Shown here: positions 22,260 to 33,590 of the stretch, in pieces
How the letters are laid out: every line of letters begins with the position of its first letter
How positions within the stretch are numbered: position 1 is the stretch's first letter
Source: Uropetala carovei
Lineage: Eukaryota > Arthropoda > Insecta > Odonata > Petaluridae
NCBI GenBank assembly: GCA_036926305.1
Contig: JAXCHB010000015.1
Location: 1,612,001 to 1,676,000 of the forward strand
Direction of reading: 5' to 3'
DNA length: 64,000 bases
The notes under the pieces: model-generated
The model's input: the letters and a program-made list of their open reading frames with translations, nothing else
What the model was told of the DNA's origin: nothing
Database searches by the model: none
Translations under genes and position numbers: made by a program

Positions 22260-22527
22260 CAGTGTTCTTCAAAGTACGGGTCGCGACCCATTAGGCTCAT
22301 GAGGAAAATATTAGCACTCAATGCACAACCATCTGAAACGTGTCAAAAAAATTACAAGAAAATAAATGCTCTTATTATATAAATGCCAGTGTTTTAGTAT
22401 GAGTTACTTTTTATGGAGAGTCAATGAAAACTCAGTTAAGAACGTTCTTTTCTTCATGTTGCCTTCCCCTCGACTGGGTCGCGAGACATTCTACTGGGTC
22501 GCGATGGAAAAAGTTTGAAAAACACCG
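22260..22527. mobile_element. hAT MITE (268 bp) with 8-bp TSD
   Basis: The ends are CAGTGTTCTTCAAAGT and AGTTTGAAAAACACCG, inverted repeats with few mismatches. Subterminal GGGTCGCGACCC lies on the left and TGGGTCGCGA occurs twice on the right, typical of this hAT group. The flanks ATCTAAGC (22252-22259) and ATCCAAGC (22528-22535) are a 7-of-8 duplication. No transposase frame. Confidence 0.85.
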
Positions 22528-22904
22528 ATCCAAGCCATAAAGAGACGACTTTCAAAGGATTCCTCTCACCGATCCGACGTCTCGCTCTTTAGACGACCTT
22601 TTTGCATTCCCGCCTATCTACCATCATAACGGAAATTAAAAACGAAGCCATTTTCAAAAAAATAAAACAAAACAAACGAGATAGGTTCACTTGCACAACT
22701 CGAACGTATTTCGTTCTTTCCTTCATTCGGCAAAGGAACCGAAAGTGTTTATTCCCGCGAAAAAAAAAATAATGATTCCGGGAAGAATTTTTCGTAGCTA
22801 CGCGGAATTTAGAAACGTTTCTACGCAAACCGCTTCGCAGGCCGTTCGACGGAGAGAAGATTTCGCGCCTCGACTTTTCTTTCTCGTCTTTCGCATTCGT
22901 CTTT

Positions 22905-23035
22905 ATCTCTCTCTCTCTCCATTTCTTACCGAGTGGCACGAAGTTACTTATACCTCTTTTCATCTAGCTTGGATCCTCCTATCTCTCCCTCCCTTCTCTC
23001 TCTCTCTCTTCCATCTCATTCCCTCTCTTTAAGTC
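22905..23035. repeat. Polypyrimidine tract
   Basis: CT-rich run with (CT)n at about 22907-22920 and 22996-23010. A polypurine tract of opposite strand bias follows at 23195. Confidence 0.85.
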
Positions 23036-23194
23036 CCTTCGACTCCTATAACCTCCATCACATCCCCGACTCCACGCAGGGCGAGTGCCTAATGTACTTT
23101 TGCGAAAGAAAATGGAGGAAGCACTCGCAAATTAAGTTTCCTTCCACGCGACTGGAAATGGCAAGGAGATTGGAGAGGGTTGCAAGTATATAGG

Positions 23195-23605
23195 AAGGGC
23201 GGAGGGAAGGGAGGGAGAGGGGAGAGAGAGAGAGAGGAGAGAGGAGAGGTAAGTTAGGAGGCGGTGAAATGGAGGGAGACATCAAGAGTCGGAGGGGGAG
23301 AAGTAAACTGCGTAAAGGAGGGGGTGAGAGAGAAGGTAGTGATAGAGAGAGAGAGGATGGTGGAAGAGGGAAAGGTGAAGAGATAGGAGGGAGAGATAAA
23401 GGAGGGAGAGTGAAGAGGGAATGAGAGGTTGATAGAAAGGGGAAGATGGGTTAGAGAAGGCAGAACTGCGGAGGGAAGCGAAAATTTTGAAGGGGATGGA
23501 GAATGGAAAGCGGAGGAAGGGAAGGAGGGGAGTTGAGAGAGAGAGAAAGAGAGGTATAAGAGATAGGAAGCAGAGAGGAAGAGAAGGGAGCTGGAAAGAG
23601 TAAGG
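23195..23605. repeat. Polypurine (GA-rich) tract
   Basis: About 410 bases are nearly all A and G on the plus strand, with (GA)n cores at about 23222-23240 and 23344-23355. The long minus-strand frame at 23282-23668 is a translation of this tract and not a gene. Confidence 0.9.
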
Positions 23606-23609
23606 AAAA

Positions 23610-24735
23610 TTTAACTTTATTGGGGCTCGACTGCCACCGGTTATTTCATTTCCCCTATTGATTAACAAAAACTTATTTGATCGAACTTTGTTGCTGACAT
23701 CAGAATTAATTATGGACCTTTAATTCTGTAACAGTAAATGAAGATCGGACGAAGAAAATATTATCGTAAGAAAACGAGTGATTTTATTGGTTATGTAAAA
23801 ATTTAATGTAAAATATTATTTTATATGTTTGGCGGGGGAGGAAAAAAGGAACCTGCTTGAAGAGCTGCTGTACCCTCAACATATTAGATAGAGTTATGTA
23901 TATCTTACAATTAATTAAGATAAAAGTAAATTACAGAAGATTTTTGTTCAAATAATTTGGTTACAAACAGAGTTAAAGCTGTTTAATTTTGCATTTAAAA
24001 CAATGGCCTTCCGCCTTAAGATATTAACATTAGAACTTATCAGGGATGATTATTATTTTCATTCTTATAAATTTTTCCACTATTACCACTGAGGAATTCC
24101 AGTTGGAATATGATATTACGGTGCTATTTCTCATATTCTTCGATGCGATCGAGTAATTCCGGTATGTTGTGAAATGGCTGCCGACTGGAACTAAAACCCG
24201 CTGTTACATCGCGTTAAAAATTCCACGATACACAATACTAAGGGTCCCATGTTTTTCTAGGATTTCAATAACTCTTGAAGACGTTTCAATACTGTCAGGT
24301 ACAATATTATCTCTATACTGAAGCATTGTTGAGGTTACTAGCGATAGTGAACGACGTTTTCCAAATATATCACTCGAAATAGAATTTAATTTAATGTTTT
24401 TTAGTTTTAAGATTATTTTTACCTTTCATGATAACGGAACAGCGGATCTTCAAATAGGATGTTTTTTTTCGCGCCACCCGATATAATGGAAACATATAAT
24501 CTTCGCGTTTCTAAATGATCCTCCTCGGGCGGTGTCGTAGGCTATGCAGGTGTAACTAACTACGCCTCTGGAAGTGACCTAAATTAAGTATAGAGTAATA
24601 CTTCTGCATTCACGGTTATGAATCAATATTTATTAATATACTTACATTGCTAGAATACGGACCCTCAAATGAGCCCGGTCCCTGTGATACGGCACAACGG
24701 AAAAGTTTATGTAGTGGAAGTAAGATGGCGGCGAT
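23610..24735. other. AT-rich gene-free stretch
   Basis: No gene or repeat boundary that I can support. Confidence 0.4.
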
Positions 24736-24739
24736 GCGA

Positions 24740-24945
24740 AAATGCGGGAATGGAGAGAGGAAAGGGGAAAAGTCGAGAAAGAGATGTAAAAAAAGGGAAA
24801 GAGATTGGGAGAGAAGAGACGTGGGAAGATTGAGAGTTGTGAAGAGAGGGGTTTGCGGGAGAATGAGAGAAATAAAGGGGAGTGGATGCTGAAGGGGAGG
24901 GAGTAAGGTCAGGAAGAGATAGAGTGAGAGAGAGAGAGACGAAGC
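24740..24945. repeat. Polypurine (GA-rich) tract
   Basis: Nearly all A and G on the plus strand, with (GA)n at about 24923-24940. The 153-codon minus-strand frame over it is low complexity. Confidence 0.85.
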
Positions 24946-25369
24946 AAGCGTTTTGAAAGTGGAAGTAATAAGGTTAAGGCATTCGTGGGAATTTACGTTC
25001 CCACTCAGGGAGCGGTGAGAAGAGTCGGCAGGCCTCCGCTTTTGTGCATTACTTCCGGAAAAATGACTCTGTGACACGACTTCTACCGAAATGTATTTTT
25101 TTAAATCGCTTATTCTTCCTGGCGATGAAGTCTTTATAAAGATTTTTTTGCCTCTCGTATTCGTCGAGAGGAAGTTTTTGTCAGGAATCGTTAGATTTTC
25201 CCTAATACGCCGCGGCAGAATTTATGGAAAGCTCGAGATCTGCCTGTCGCTAATACAGCACCTAAAACATATTCAAGTCGGAAATAGATTGGGAAATTAT
25301 GAACGCTTCGGCGGGTAGCTTTAGAAGTTGCGTTTCGGCGGGTAGGATAAGAGTTTGCAACGGAAACTA

Positions 25370-25862
25370 TTTAGGTGCTTCCAATATATGGCCCATGGGC
25401 CAACTGCAATTCGTGACCAATTTTATAGTACATATATATTTTACATACTATGTATTACTTTATGTGGTTCCCAAATTACGGCTCATGGACCCCATCCGTT
25501 CCGCCGAGTGCCTTCGTCTGGCTCTACAGAGTTTAACAAATATAGGATAAAAAATTTAAAAAATGAAAAAAGAAAGTTACATAAATAATATATTTTTGTT
25601 TACTCCCTTTATATATATGTACATAAATACATTTGAAACAAATCAGACAATATTGACCCACTACTAAACTCTTCAGTTTCCTTAAATTATTCTTCAGCTC
25701 TATTTCTGACTGCGTGAGGCGCGCGAAGAGAGCTAAGTTGGGCTATGTGGCCCACGATGAGTGTGTTATGTGGCTCTCGAGCCAAACAGTTTGGGTACCA
25801 CTGGAATAAAACATTCTTGGATGCCACATGTGGCCTGCGGGCCGTATTTCACCAACTTGTCT
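25370..25862. mobile_element. Two degenerate hAT MITEs, one apparently inside the other
   Basis: Outer ends: AGGTGCTTCCAATATATGGC (from 25370) and, reverse-complemented, AAGTTGGTGAAATACGGCCC from about 25862, both followed by GGCC-rich hAT subterminal motifs. Inner ends: GTGGTTCCCAAATTACGGCT (from about 25464) and CAGTTTGGGTACCACTG ending at 25803, inverted copies of the usual hAT terminus. Clear target duplications could not be found for either, so the exact boundaries are uncertain. Confidence 0.5.
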
Positions 25863-26319
25863 TCTAGATTCAAAATGTCATTGTGCGTTACGATAGTGAC
25901 AGGGAAATTTGCATAAAAATTAATAGACGGCAACACACAAGCAATTCCGCGCACAATCGAACTCTAAATATCACACTTAAAATAATAAAATATTATTATC
26001 AAATAATTACATAAATTTAAATTATCAGTCCATGATTTATAACGGAAACATTTTTGTTTAATCCTATTACTGACTGCCGTAATTATCCGGCTATCATATT
26101 TTACGGATAAAGATGAATTATTTTAACGAGAAATAAATAATTGTCAGGAATATGTCGGCCATTTGGTATAGAGGTCGATGTGAAAGAGGCTTCATTCGTT
26201 TTTTCAAGTTACGTAAAATTCGCTGGAAAGACCTGTGTTTTATTACTGAACGGAGAATTTTGATTGAATCCACGTTGCGCTTGTGATCGATACGATAGTT
26301 AAAAATGTACAGACTAGCT

Positions 26320-26605
26320 CAGGGGTGGGCAAACTGCGGCCCGCGAGAGCACCTTATGTGGCCCGCGATGCCTTTATGTAACCGTGAAATGTGAAACGGG
26401 AAATTTCACGTTTGGTGGTTAAAATTATGTCCGGAAAACCTTATATAGCAAAGCTATTGTATTGAAAATGTATTAATAAATGATTTTCATTAATAGGACC
26501 CTTCGCATTCTCTCAGATAACTTTCTATGTGAGACCTAATGTGGCCCACCTTACCACCCACAACTACTAATGTGGCCCGCCTCGTAAAAAGTTTTCCCAC
26601 CCTTG
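26320..26605. mobile_element. hAT MITE (286 bp) with perfect 8-bp TSD
   Basis: The left end is CAGGGGTGGGCAAACT and the right end AGTTTTCCCACCCTTG (14 of 16 inverted match). The flanking GACTAGCT is exact (26312-26319 and 26606-26613). Subterminal GCGGCCCGCGAG and TGTGGCCCGC motifs are typical of this hAT group. Non-coding. Confidence 0.9.
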
Positions 26606-27037
26606 GACTAGCTCCTATAAATCTACGCTTCCTCAGACGCACATAAATCTATTTATACTGAATAAAACCAGCGGATATAAATAATAAGGAGAACAGAAGA
26701 CTCCTTCGTGTGATAAATAATCAGAGTTATAAACATTGGTTGTGTACATGTTCGATTATATTTGTCATTGTATATTTCTGAGTATTCTTTCTTTATTGTT
26801 GTCAGTTTCTCGCTCGTCATAATTCCGATTAAGTGAGAAATTCGTCTGCCAAACCCCGTCGAGTGCGATTCCGCAAAAAAATGGGAACGGGATATGCATT
26901 TTTTTTTCTCGAACTTTGGATATGTGAAAAAATCGCTAATCTGCTCGGGCGCTGCGCTTCGAAATAAATTGCGCGATTTGAAAACTTCGTGGGAAACGGA
27001 CAGCAACTGCCGGCAGGAATCCCTTGTGACGCGATCC

Positions 27038-27320
27038 GTCCTCCCTCCCCTCTCTCCCTTTCCCCCTCTCTCTCCTCCCACTCTCCCCTCCTCCCCCTTA
27101 CCCCTCTTTCCATACCGCTATCCCTTCCTCTTTTTCCTTTCTCTCCATTCCTTTCTCTCTCTCCCTCCCTCCCTTTTTCTATCCCTTCCTCCCATTTTTA
27201 TCCCTCCTCCCTTCATCCATCTCTCTCTCTCCCTCTACTTCCTTCCCTTTCTCTTTTTCCTTCCCTTCCTCTATTTTCCTACCTAATTTCTCGCCATATC
27301 TCTCTTCCCTTCCATCCCTC
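27038..27320. repeat. Polypyrimidine (CT-rich) tract
   Basis: Almost entirely C and T on the plus strand. A TGACGTCA palindrome lies 29 bases after it at 27349-27356. Long frames on both strands here are low complexity. Confidence 0.9.
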
Positions 27321-27348
27321 TTGGTTGATGCATTGGTAATTAACCCGT

Positions 27349-27356
27349 GACGTCAT
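27349..27356. promoter_or_regulatory. CRE palindrome TGACGTCA
   Basis: A perfect CREB/ATF consensus directly downstream of a CT tract, in the context CCCGTGACGTCATTTCC. Function unknown. Confidence 0.3.
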
Positions 27357-27359
27357 TTC

Positions 27360-28689
27360 CATGACCGGCGGCTGAAATTGATGCCTGCCCAGTCTGCGGA
27401 GTTTGGATACTATGTTGATCGTGCGAATAATTCCAAACACATTCTCGGCGTTTATCTATCTCGACCCATTTTTCTTTAAAATTCTAAAGGGCTTCCCGCA
27501 AGGGGTTACCCATTTTATTTTCCTCGTTATTGCGAAAAAGGCCATTAAGAGATAGCAAATATAGTCGCATTCATTATCGCGATTCTATGTTAGTTGTTTA
27601 CAAAGCAAACCATAACAGCTTGTAAACGCGGTGAAAAGTCACCAAATTACACTTAAGACTGGGAAAAAATTTTCGTAAGAATTTTGTTGAAAAAGGAACT
27701 GGTATCGATGCCGCCAGGAAGGTAGCTAATTGTTCAGCCGTTAATAAACTTAGATTGAGTTAATTAAGATATTACTAGCAGTCTATGCAAGAACGCTAAT
27801 CGAATTACCTTGGAACAGGAAATGGCAAATGCAGCAAGTACAAGTCTTTTTTTGGGGCGCAGTTTCTAGTTTTTGAGTATAATAATTTTTTTGGAATGAA
27901 TAAATACAGGTTGATCCATTATTGTCTGCATTTTCAATATTTAAACACTCTATCGTTATTATTGACATTAGTCTTTTAGTTTGTTTGAAAGCTAATTTAT
28001 TGCCACTCGATTATAATGGGAATAATGGGATCATCGTCCCTCAACTCGTTCAGAAATAAACCCACGAATTTCACATCCAAAAATGCGTACACTGCATATC
28101 CTTCTTATTAATCGTGTGTGGTATATACGCTTGCGTATGATTTATAATTAAATCCCTATTTTCAGCGATGAAATACATCGTCGTTACCATGTTCAGAGCA
28201 TTACAGCATTTATTTTTGCCTTCAGACTAATCCGTTATGACTGAAATATTAACTTGTTAATAAAGACGGAGAATTTACGTACAGTATAAGTCTGTAATTG
28301 CAGTTAAAAGATGGTGATATGGAGGGATGATTAGACAGATCAGTATGGATAAGAGCACCTTCAAAGAAAAACGGTTGCATGCAAAGCACGAAGTTCGTCA
28401 GTTCACCCGTAAACATCTTCCATCTCATTCGCCACTGGACTGACTTTTAGGAGATTCGGACGGTAAATATTGATGGTCGAAGTGAGAAAACAAAGGAGTG
28501 TTTAAATATTTAGGAGATGACATGATTATATGCATCAACCATTATTTCGAAAAGCGTCCTGTTTGATGGTTCGATACGAGGTGGCTAAACATATTGAAAT
28601 TCGGAGCCGCATTCGATAATCTTAATAAGTTCTTGAGCCTCGAGACTCAAAAATTTTATGCACGGTAAACAGCTTGTATTTGAAGTTAC
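27360..28689. other. Gene-free stretch, nothing recognised
   Basis: Mixed AT-rich DNA without supported genes or repeat boundaries. Confidence 0.4.
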
Positions 28690-28711
28690 CATTAGAGCAG
28701 TGGTTCCCAAC

Positions 28712-28894
28712 CGCGAAAATTTAGAAAAAAGGCTCAGATTTCACATTAATTTTAAAAAAAATTGTTATTCGACAGATTTTTATTTCTTTTTGTTTATTTT
28801 AAAATAATGAATTATATATATAATAAAAATCTGTCGAATAACAATTTAAAAAAAAATTAATGTGAAATTTGAGCCTTTTTTCTAAATTTTCGCG
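28712..28894. repeat. 73-bp near-perfect inverted repeat inside the hAT element
   Basis: The arm at 28712-28784 (CGCGAAAATTTAG ... GACAGATTTTTATT) is reverse-complemented at 28822-28894 with only a few differences, around an AT-rich 37-base spacer. It looks like an inverted duplication of the element's left subterminal region. Confidence 0.9.
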
Positions 28895-29023
28895 ACACGC
28901 CGGTTTTTTTGTTATATTTGTGATGTTTTATTGTTAAATGATGAATTATAAGTATTTTTATTATGTTTTAACCAAGAAAATTGACTTTATTTCATGGTGT
29001 GTTGCGAGAGCTGGATCATTTAA

Positions 29024-29752
29024 CCCATTCAACGCGGCACCGAAAATCCGAGTTCTTTGCCGGTGACTGAATCCAGTTTCCTTACATTTCCAGTAGAATT
29101 TAGTGCAAGAAATGCAGATATGAAAAAATTTAACGAAAAAACGCAAAAATAGATTTTTAACGATTTTTTGAAATACTTACAGATACGAGTTATTACAGAA
29201 AAAATACGCAAATCGTCGAAAAAAAGTAATAATATAAAAATGAATTTTCCTAAAATATAAAAAGGACCAGGAAAGAAAAGAAAACAACCTTTAATCGATA
29301 ATAAAACGACTAATTTTCATTCACTGACGGTAATTTGAATCGAGTACTTACCGAAAAATTATTAGAGGAAAAACACGCAAATCGTCGAAAAAATTAACGA
29401 TATACAAATGAATTTTCTTATAATATAAAAAGGAATTGGAAAGAAAATAAAATAATCTTTAATTCATAATAAAACTAATTCTCAATCACTATAGGAAAAT
29501 CAGAGTGAGTACGTACCCAAAAAAAGAAAAAGTCGAAAATCCGAAGAAAATCCACCAATTGCAAAACGGACTTTCCTCAAGCGCTGGTTAGGGTCAAACT
29601 GATGGCTGGAGACGCATAGGAAACTCATTCCGCCGGTGGTCCCTTACCCAGACCGCTAGAACCAGATGTAGCGCTATGACTGGAATTCCAGTCATGCCGC
29701 CATTCGATTGAACCACGATGACTGGAATTCCAGTCATGCCGCATGGAATGGG
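29024..29752. mobile_element. piggyBac-like non-autonomous element (729 bp) at TTAA
   Basis: It is flanked by TTAA on both sides (29020-29023 and 29753-29756). The left end is CCCATTCAACGCGGCA and the right end, reverse-complemented, CCCATTCCATGCGGCA: inverted repeats with two mismatches starting CCC, as in piggyBac. Near the right end a 20-bp perfect palindrome (ATGACTGGAATTCCAGTCAT) occurs twice (29676-29695 and 29718-29737). The interior holds two direct copies of a unit of about 171 bp. It carries no transposase. Confidence 0.8.
29172..29515 (+). repeat. Tandem pair of about 171-bp units in the piggyBac-like element
   Basis: The unit beginning ATACTTACAG at 29172 and the one beginning GTACTTACCG at 29344 share, in order, TACGCAAATCGTCGAAAAAA, ATGAATTTTC, ATATAAAAAGGA, GGAAAGAAAA and TAATAAAAC, with scattered changes. 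Confidence 0.75.
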
Positions 29753-29802
29753 TTAAAAAGTGTGTCGCCAAAGCAAAAAGGTTGAAAAACACTGCATTAG
29801 AG

Positions 29803-31105
29803 AATATGTATCGGCTAAGATCCAGTTCGTCTATGTATTCAGTGATGTCATATTCTTAAAATGAAGCGAGTTTATTTTTATGAGAGAACATAATAGCCTC
29901 ACATCAAGAAAAGAGAGCCACATTGAGCTCTTAGGCCTCGATTTGGCCACGCCCGTTTTAACGAGAACAAGGAGTTTCCGTATGTACGTATTTGTATACT
30001 GTTAAATGACATTGCGAGTAGAATTACAATGAATTCTCATTGGCGGGTAATCTCCACTATGAATTCCGAATGGAAATCAAGATCTATTCTACGTCACGGC
30101 TATATCCTTTGTGCACTCGTCGAATCTTTTAGGGTTGCACGTACTGTAACTTGGCGAATGACTCGCGCATACAGAATTTACCGGGAGAGGAAGTTCTGCC
30201 GACTGAGGTCCGGTTGCACCAAAGAATTCTATTCGCCGTGATATGCAGCTGCTGTAGCACATCGTCCGAAGTATAACTTCGTATCTCTCTCTCTCTCGCT
30301 TTGTGGTATTGGACCAAGGTAGTTGAGCTTGCTCTTGCGGACGCAAGACTTGATTCTTTCGTCTTTGGTTATCGCTGTTTCTCCAAACTCTTCACGTTGT
30401 CTGACGTCGAAGAGACTTCCACATTGTCATTCAGTTTATACAAAATCCTTTTCGAAATCTTCCTCGGAACTTTGGCTAGAAGAAAAAGTTTTACGTTCTT
30501 GTTTTTGTTTAAGTATGTCTACGGAGCGGTTTGGGGAAAACTTTTAGAGCCCTGCGGCAGAGAAATATTTACTTGAAAGGTTTGCAATTCGCCAATATTT
30601 TCCTGTAAGAGAGAAATTCATTTCTAAAGTGAACTGATGATTTGAGTCGCACCCTGGCATGCGTTTGTGTTACCGGCTTATGCTAATTTTTTTGGACACT
30701 CACAGATGGGATCGAAACCTAAAATATTATTAACCAGAATGATCGAAAACCGTAGAAATCGGACCTGGATCGATCCCGTTTATATTTTTGGCAAATATTT
30801 TAACTTATTTGGATATGAAGCAATTTTAATTTCCAGGTTTACTTAAAACGTAACTGATTGTTCTATACTTACCAATGAATAAAATATGTAGTTAACTGGG
30901 TTAATATTTGTTACGAAAAACTTATATTCCACTGTCGAAGAATCCGTGTTAATTTTGATGAATTCTGAACGTGAGAATAGGGAATACTTCATCAACGACC
31001 AATTCGGTGTCAAACAATTTAAAAAAAAGATTATGTCTAACCTCAAGCCTACCAAACCAACGGGTAATACAAGCAAAATAACTTTGCATGCTAATGCATT
31101 GCCAT
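29803..31105. other. Gene-free stretch
   Basis: Includes a CpG-richer part at about 30020-30560 with overlapping chance frames on both strands and a (CT)n run near 30285-30297. No gene supported. Confidence 0.4.
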
Positions 31106-31107
31106 CT

Positions 31108-31210
31108 AGAGATGTGTCAGAAAGAACGGGACAGTTCTTTTCGAACTGTTCTGATGCCTAAACTGTTCAATAAAATAGCTGTTCTCATAAACTTCCTGTT
31201 CTCAAAGAAC
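31108..31210. repeat. TGTTCT/AGAACA-rich repeat, possibly a hAT end
   Basis: CTAGAGATGTGTCAGAAAGA starts a segment with several copies of ACTGTTCT or its complement AGAACAGT within 100 bases. TAGAGATG starts occur in some hAT elements, but no matching second end was found. Confidence 0.3.
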
Positions 31211-31314
31211 AGGTAACTCTACATCTTATACACAGTGAGAAAGGTGGGAAACGACTACTTCCTTATCCATAATTGGACGGCGGGGACTAATTAAATTACG
31301 CGTATTTTCCCAAG

Positions 31315-31512
31315 TCCTACTATTATTGATTTGAATAAAATTTGGTACGATTGTGGAGGGCTTCCAGAGGTAATTCATACGTGGTTTTTGTTTCTCTCTG
31401 CCCGTTTTATTCAAAACGGCGGCCGAATGAATTCTTAAATACCATTAATCATTTAGAATTCCGATCGGATTTGAACCAAATTTCCCCGGGCAACGCCGGG
31501 TATTTCTGCTAG
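31315..31512 (+). mobile_element. Helitron-like non-autonomous element (about 198 bp)
   Basis: The right end shows the Helitron 3' signature: a GC hairpin (CCCGG-GCAACG-CCGGG, 31485-31500), eight bases, then CTAG at 31509-31512 followed by T. A plausible 5' end TCCTACTATTATTGATTTGA starts at 31315 and resembles short insect Helitrons. The expected A before the 5' TC is a G here, so the 5' boundary is less sure than the 3' end. No Rep/helicase coding sequence. Confidence 0.65.
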
Positions 31513-31519
31513 TTCTATA

Positions 31520-32360
31520 TATTTTTAATTCTGAAGCGTAGGTGCGTGCGTACATTCACCAGTGTGAAAGATTTTGTCGCAAATGCGATGAGAAACATTT
31601 ATTTTCGCATGAAATTGGCTCTTTGGTGAGGCGGCGAGCTTCCTAATAAAGAAGAAGATAGCTTTTCTTATCAACACAGAAGCATTTATTAATACATGTG
31701 TATGTTTTTTGTTTTTCCTAGGCCAGCATATCGTTAAGCGACTTGATTGGGAAGTGTCGGAACAACGTATCGTGCGCCGGAAATGTCAGCCTATCCCGGG
31801 TATATTTGAACAAGCAATTACAGAGTTCAATAACTGAGTTCTCCTTACATACATAAACAGTCATTCTAGTTAATTGTTTTCCATTCCAACTCCCCACAGT
31901 GTTTATGAAATAAACAAATAACAATCGTATTTGCTTTAGAAAGTACGTCACATGGAAGCTTGTTTTACTGCTATTTTAAAATGTTATTCGTCAGAATTTT
32001 GTAGGTATTTTACATCGTCGAGTGGCAGAATTAATTATGAAACTAAAGTGACAAGAAACGGTCAATTTAAAACTTTACCAGTTTTAAAATGTTTACTTTT
32101 AGACACCGATGATAGTGAAATTTAGATTTTATTATATGTGCATTATGAAAGTTGGGGATACAGTTTGATTTCTGGCAGAACGATTTGAAGTTTTTAATTT
32201 TAGAAATGCATCGTTTTAATCTCACGGCCGATACATGTTATACTGTATCATTTAACGATTTCCTCTTTCAAAAATCAATTTTTATTATTAAGCCTCACAG
32301 CATCGACGATTCTTTTTGTTTTTTATTCATAGATAATATAAATATAACCTCGTGAAATGA
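31520..32360. other. AT-rich gene-free stretch
   Basis: No gene or repeat ends that I can support. Confidence 0.4.
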
Positions 32361-32365
32361 TATAT

Positions 32366-32458
32366 GCAACTCCTTTAGTGGTATAACGGTACAGCGTGTA
32401 AGTCAATCTGATATCTTTAATTCAGAAAAAAGATAAAGATCGAAACTTGTTGAGTTGC
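32366..32458 (+). repeat. tRNA-like sequence with perfect 7-bp acceptor stem (probable tRNA-derived repeat)
   Basis: GCAACTC at 32366-32372 pairs exactly with GAGTTGC at 32452-32458. The segment TTTAGTGGTATAACGGTACA resembles a tRNA D arm/A box, and AAGATCGAAACTT sits where a T arm would be. At 93 bases it is longer than a class I tRNA, and the anticodon and T stems pair poorly. A working tRNA is therefore unlikely. Confidence 0.3.
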
Positions 32459-32459
32459 A

Positions 32460-33590
32460 ATGCATCTCCTTGCTTTAATATTCGAAAATGTGTACTTAAA
32501 ATGTTAACATCGAGAGAGAAATGCTTGTTAAACTTTAATTCAGGAGTTGAAAAATCATTGTACATATTAAAAAAGTATAACTCTTAACAGAATTTTGAAA
32601 GGTTCGATGATATTACACGAAAGGAAAAACATTTTCCAAACTCAAGGCCCAAAATACGCTGTCAGAAATCGTCCTCACCGGATCCTTCTTCCTGTCGAAT
32701 GATATATAAGGAGAAGACGCGTGAAAAATAGACCCCATGCACGGCACACATGGGTGTCAACTCCTATTTTAAAGAACCCTTCACCTAGAGAGGAAAGATG
32801 TATATGTCATTCTGGATGTTTCCAAAGTACGGGATCTATCCCATTTCCGCCCAGAAAAAAAAACTCCATAAGATTCAGAACGAAAGGGTTTGGAGCCTTC
32901 TATAAGTGTGTATTATGGTGGTTCCCAGATTTTTTCATTTTGAGGGAAACAGCATCACTCGCGTGGAAACATTTATATCTGTAGAGTGAAATCTGGCTAT
33001 ACGAACGCTTTTACCCAGCCCGAAACGAGCAAAAGCGCGAAATGTTGCGTAAAGTGAAAATATAAAGCGTTACGCGAGGTCAAATTATTTTGTAACAAAA
33101 GGCAATATTCAAATTCCTTTTATTTAACGGCTTCCTCTCGAATTTTAATTGGGTTAATTTTTGAGTTCGTTATTTTTTTTATTAATAATAAAAAAGTTTT
33201 TAATATTCTGATTTGTTCGCATATATAATTACTTAAAGCGTTTGAGCATCGCACGTGCCACGCTCGATAAAGGTGTGAATTACAAACGCCCGCAGCTTGG
33301 CTCACACGTAGCACGCACACGCACGCACAAACATTCATACAACGAGGCACGCACGCACAGCATCTAGAAAAAAAACCCCTGCTTTTCTCCTGGCATCTCA
33401 ATCATGGTGGATGGCCATTTGGGATCCATCAACCCTCAAGTGTCACGACGTAAGAATATATCTCTCAGGATGAACTCACTCGTCACGTCATACACTCTCA
33501 CTCTATATATCTATCTCTTTCTCGACGACGGAATGCTCCATAACTTATTCTATCTTCTTCTTCAGCCCTCATTTCACATGCTTATATATC
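32460..33590. other. Gene-free stretch with a CA/CG microsatellite
   Basis: A CACG-rich low-complexity run lies at about 33298-33360. Otherwise AT-rich and without supported genes. Confidence 0.4.

Larger units (their letters stand above)
28698..29794. mobile_element. hAT element (1097 bp) with perfect TSD, carrying a nested TTAA element
   Basis: The left end is CAGTGGTTCCCAACC and the right end GGTTGAAAAACACTG. The 8-bp flank CATTAGAG is exact (28690-28697 and 29795-29802). Without the nested insertion (29020-29752) the host element is about 365 bp, and its left half is a 73-bp foldback at 28712-28894. The right end has GTGTGTCGCCAAAGCAAAAA, a familiar hAT subterminal phrase. No transposase. 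Confidence 0.9.
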
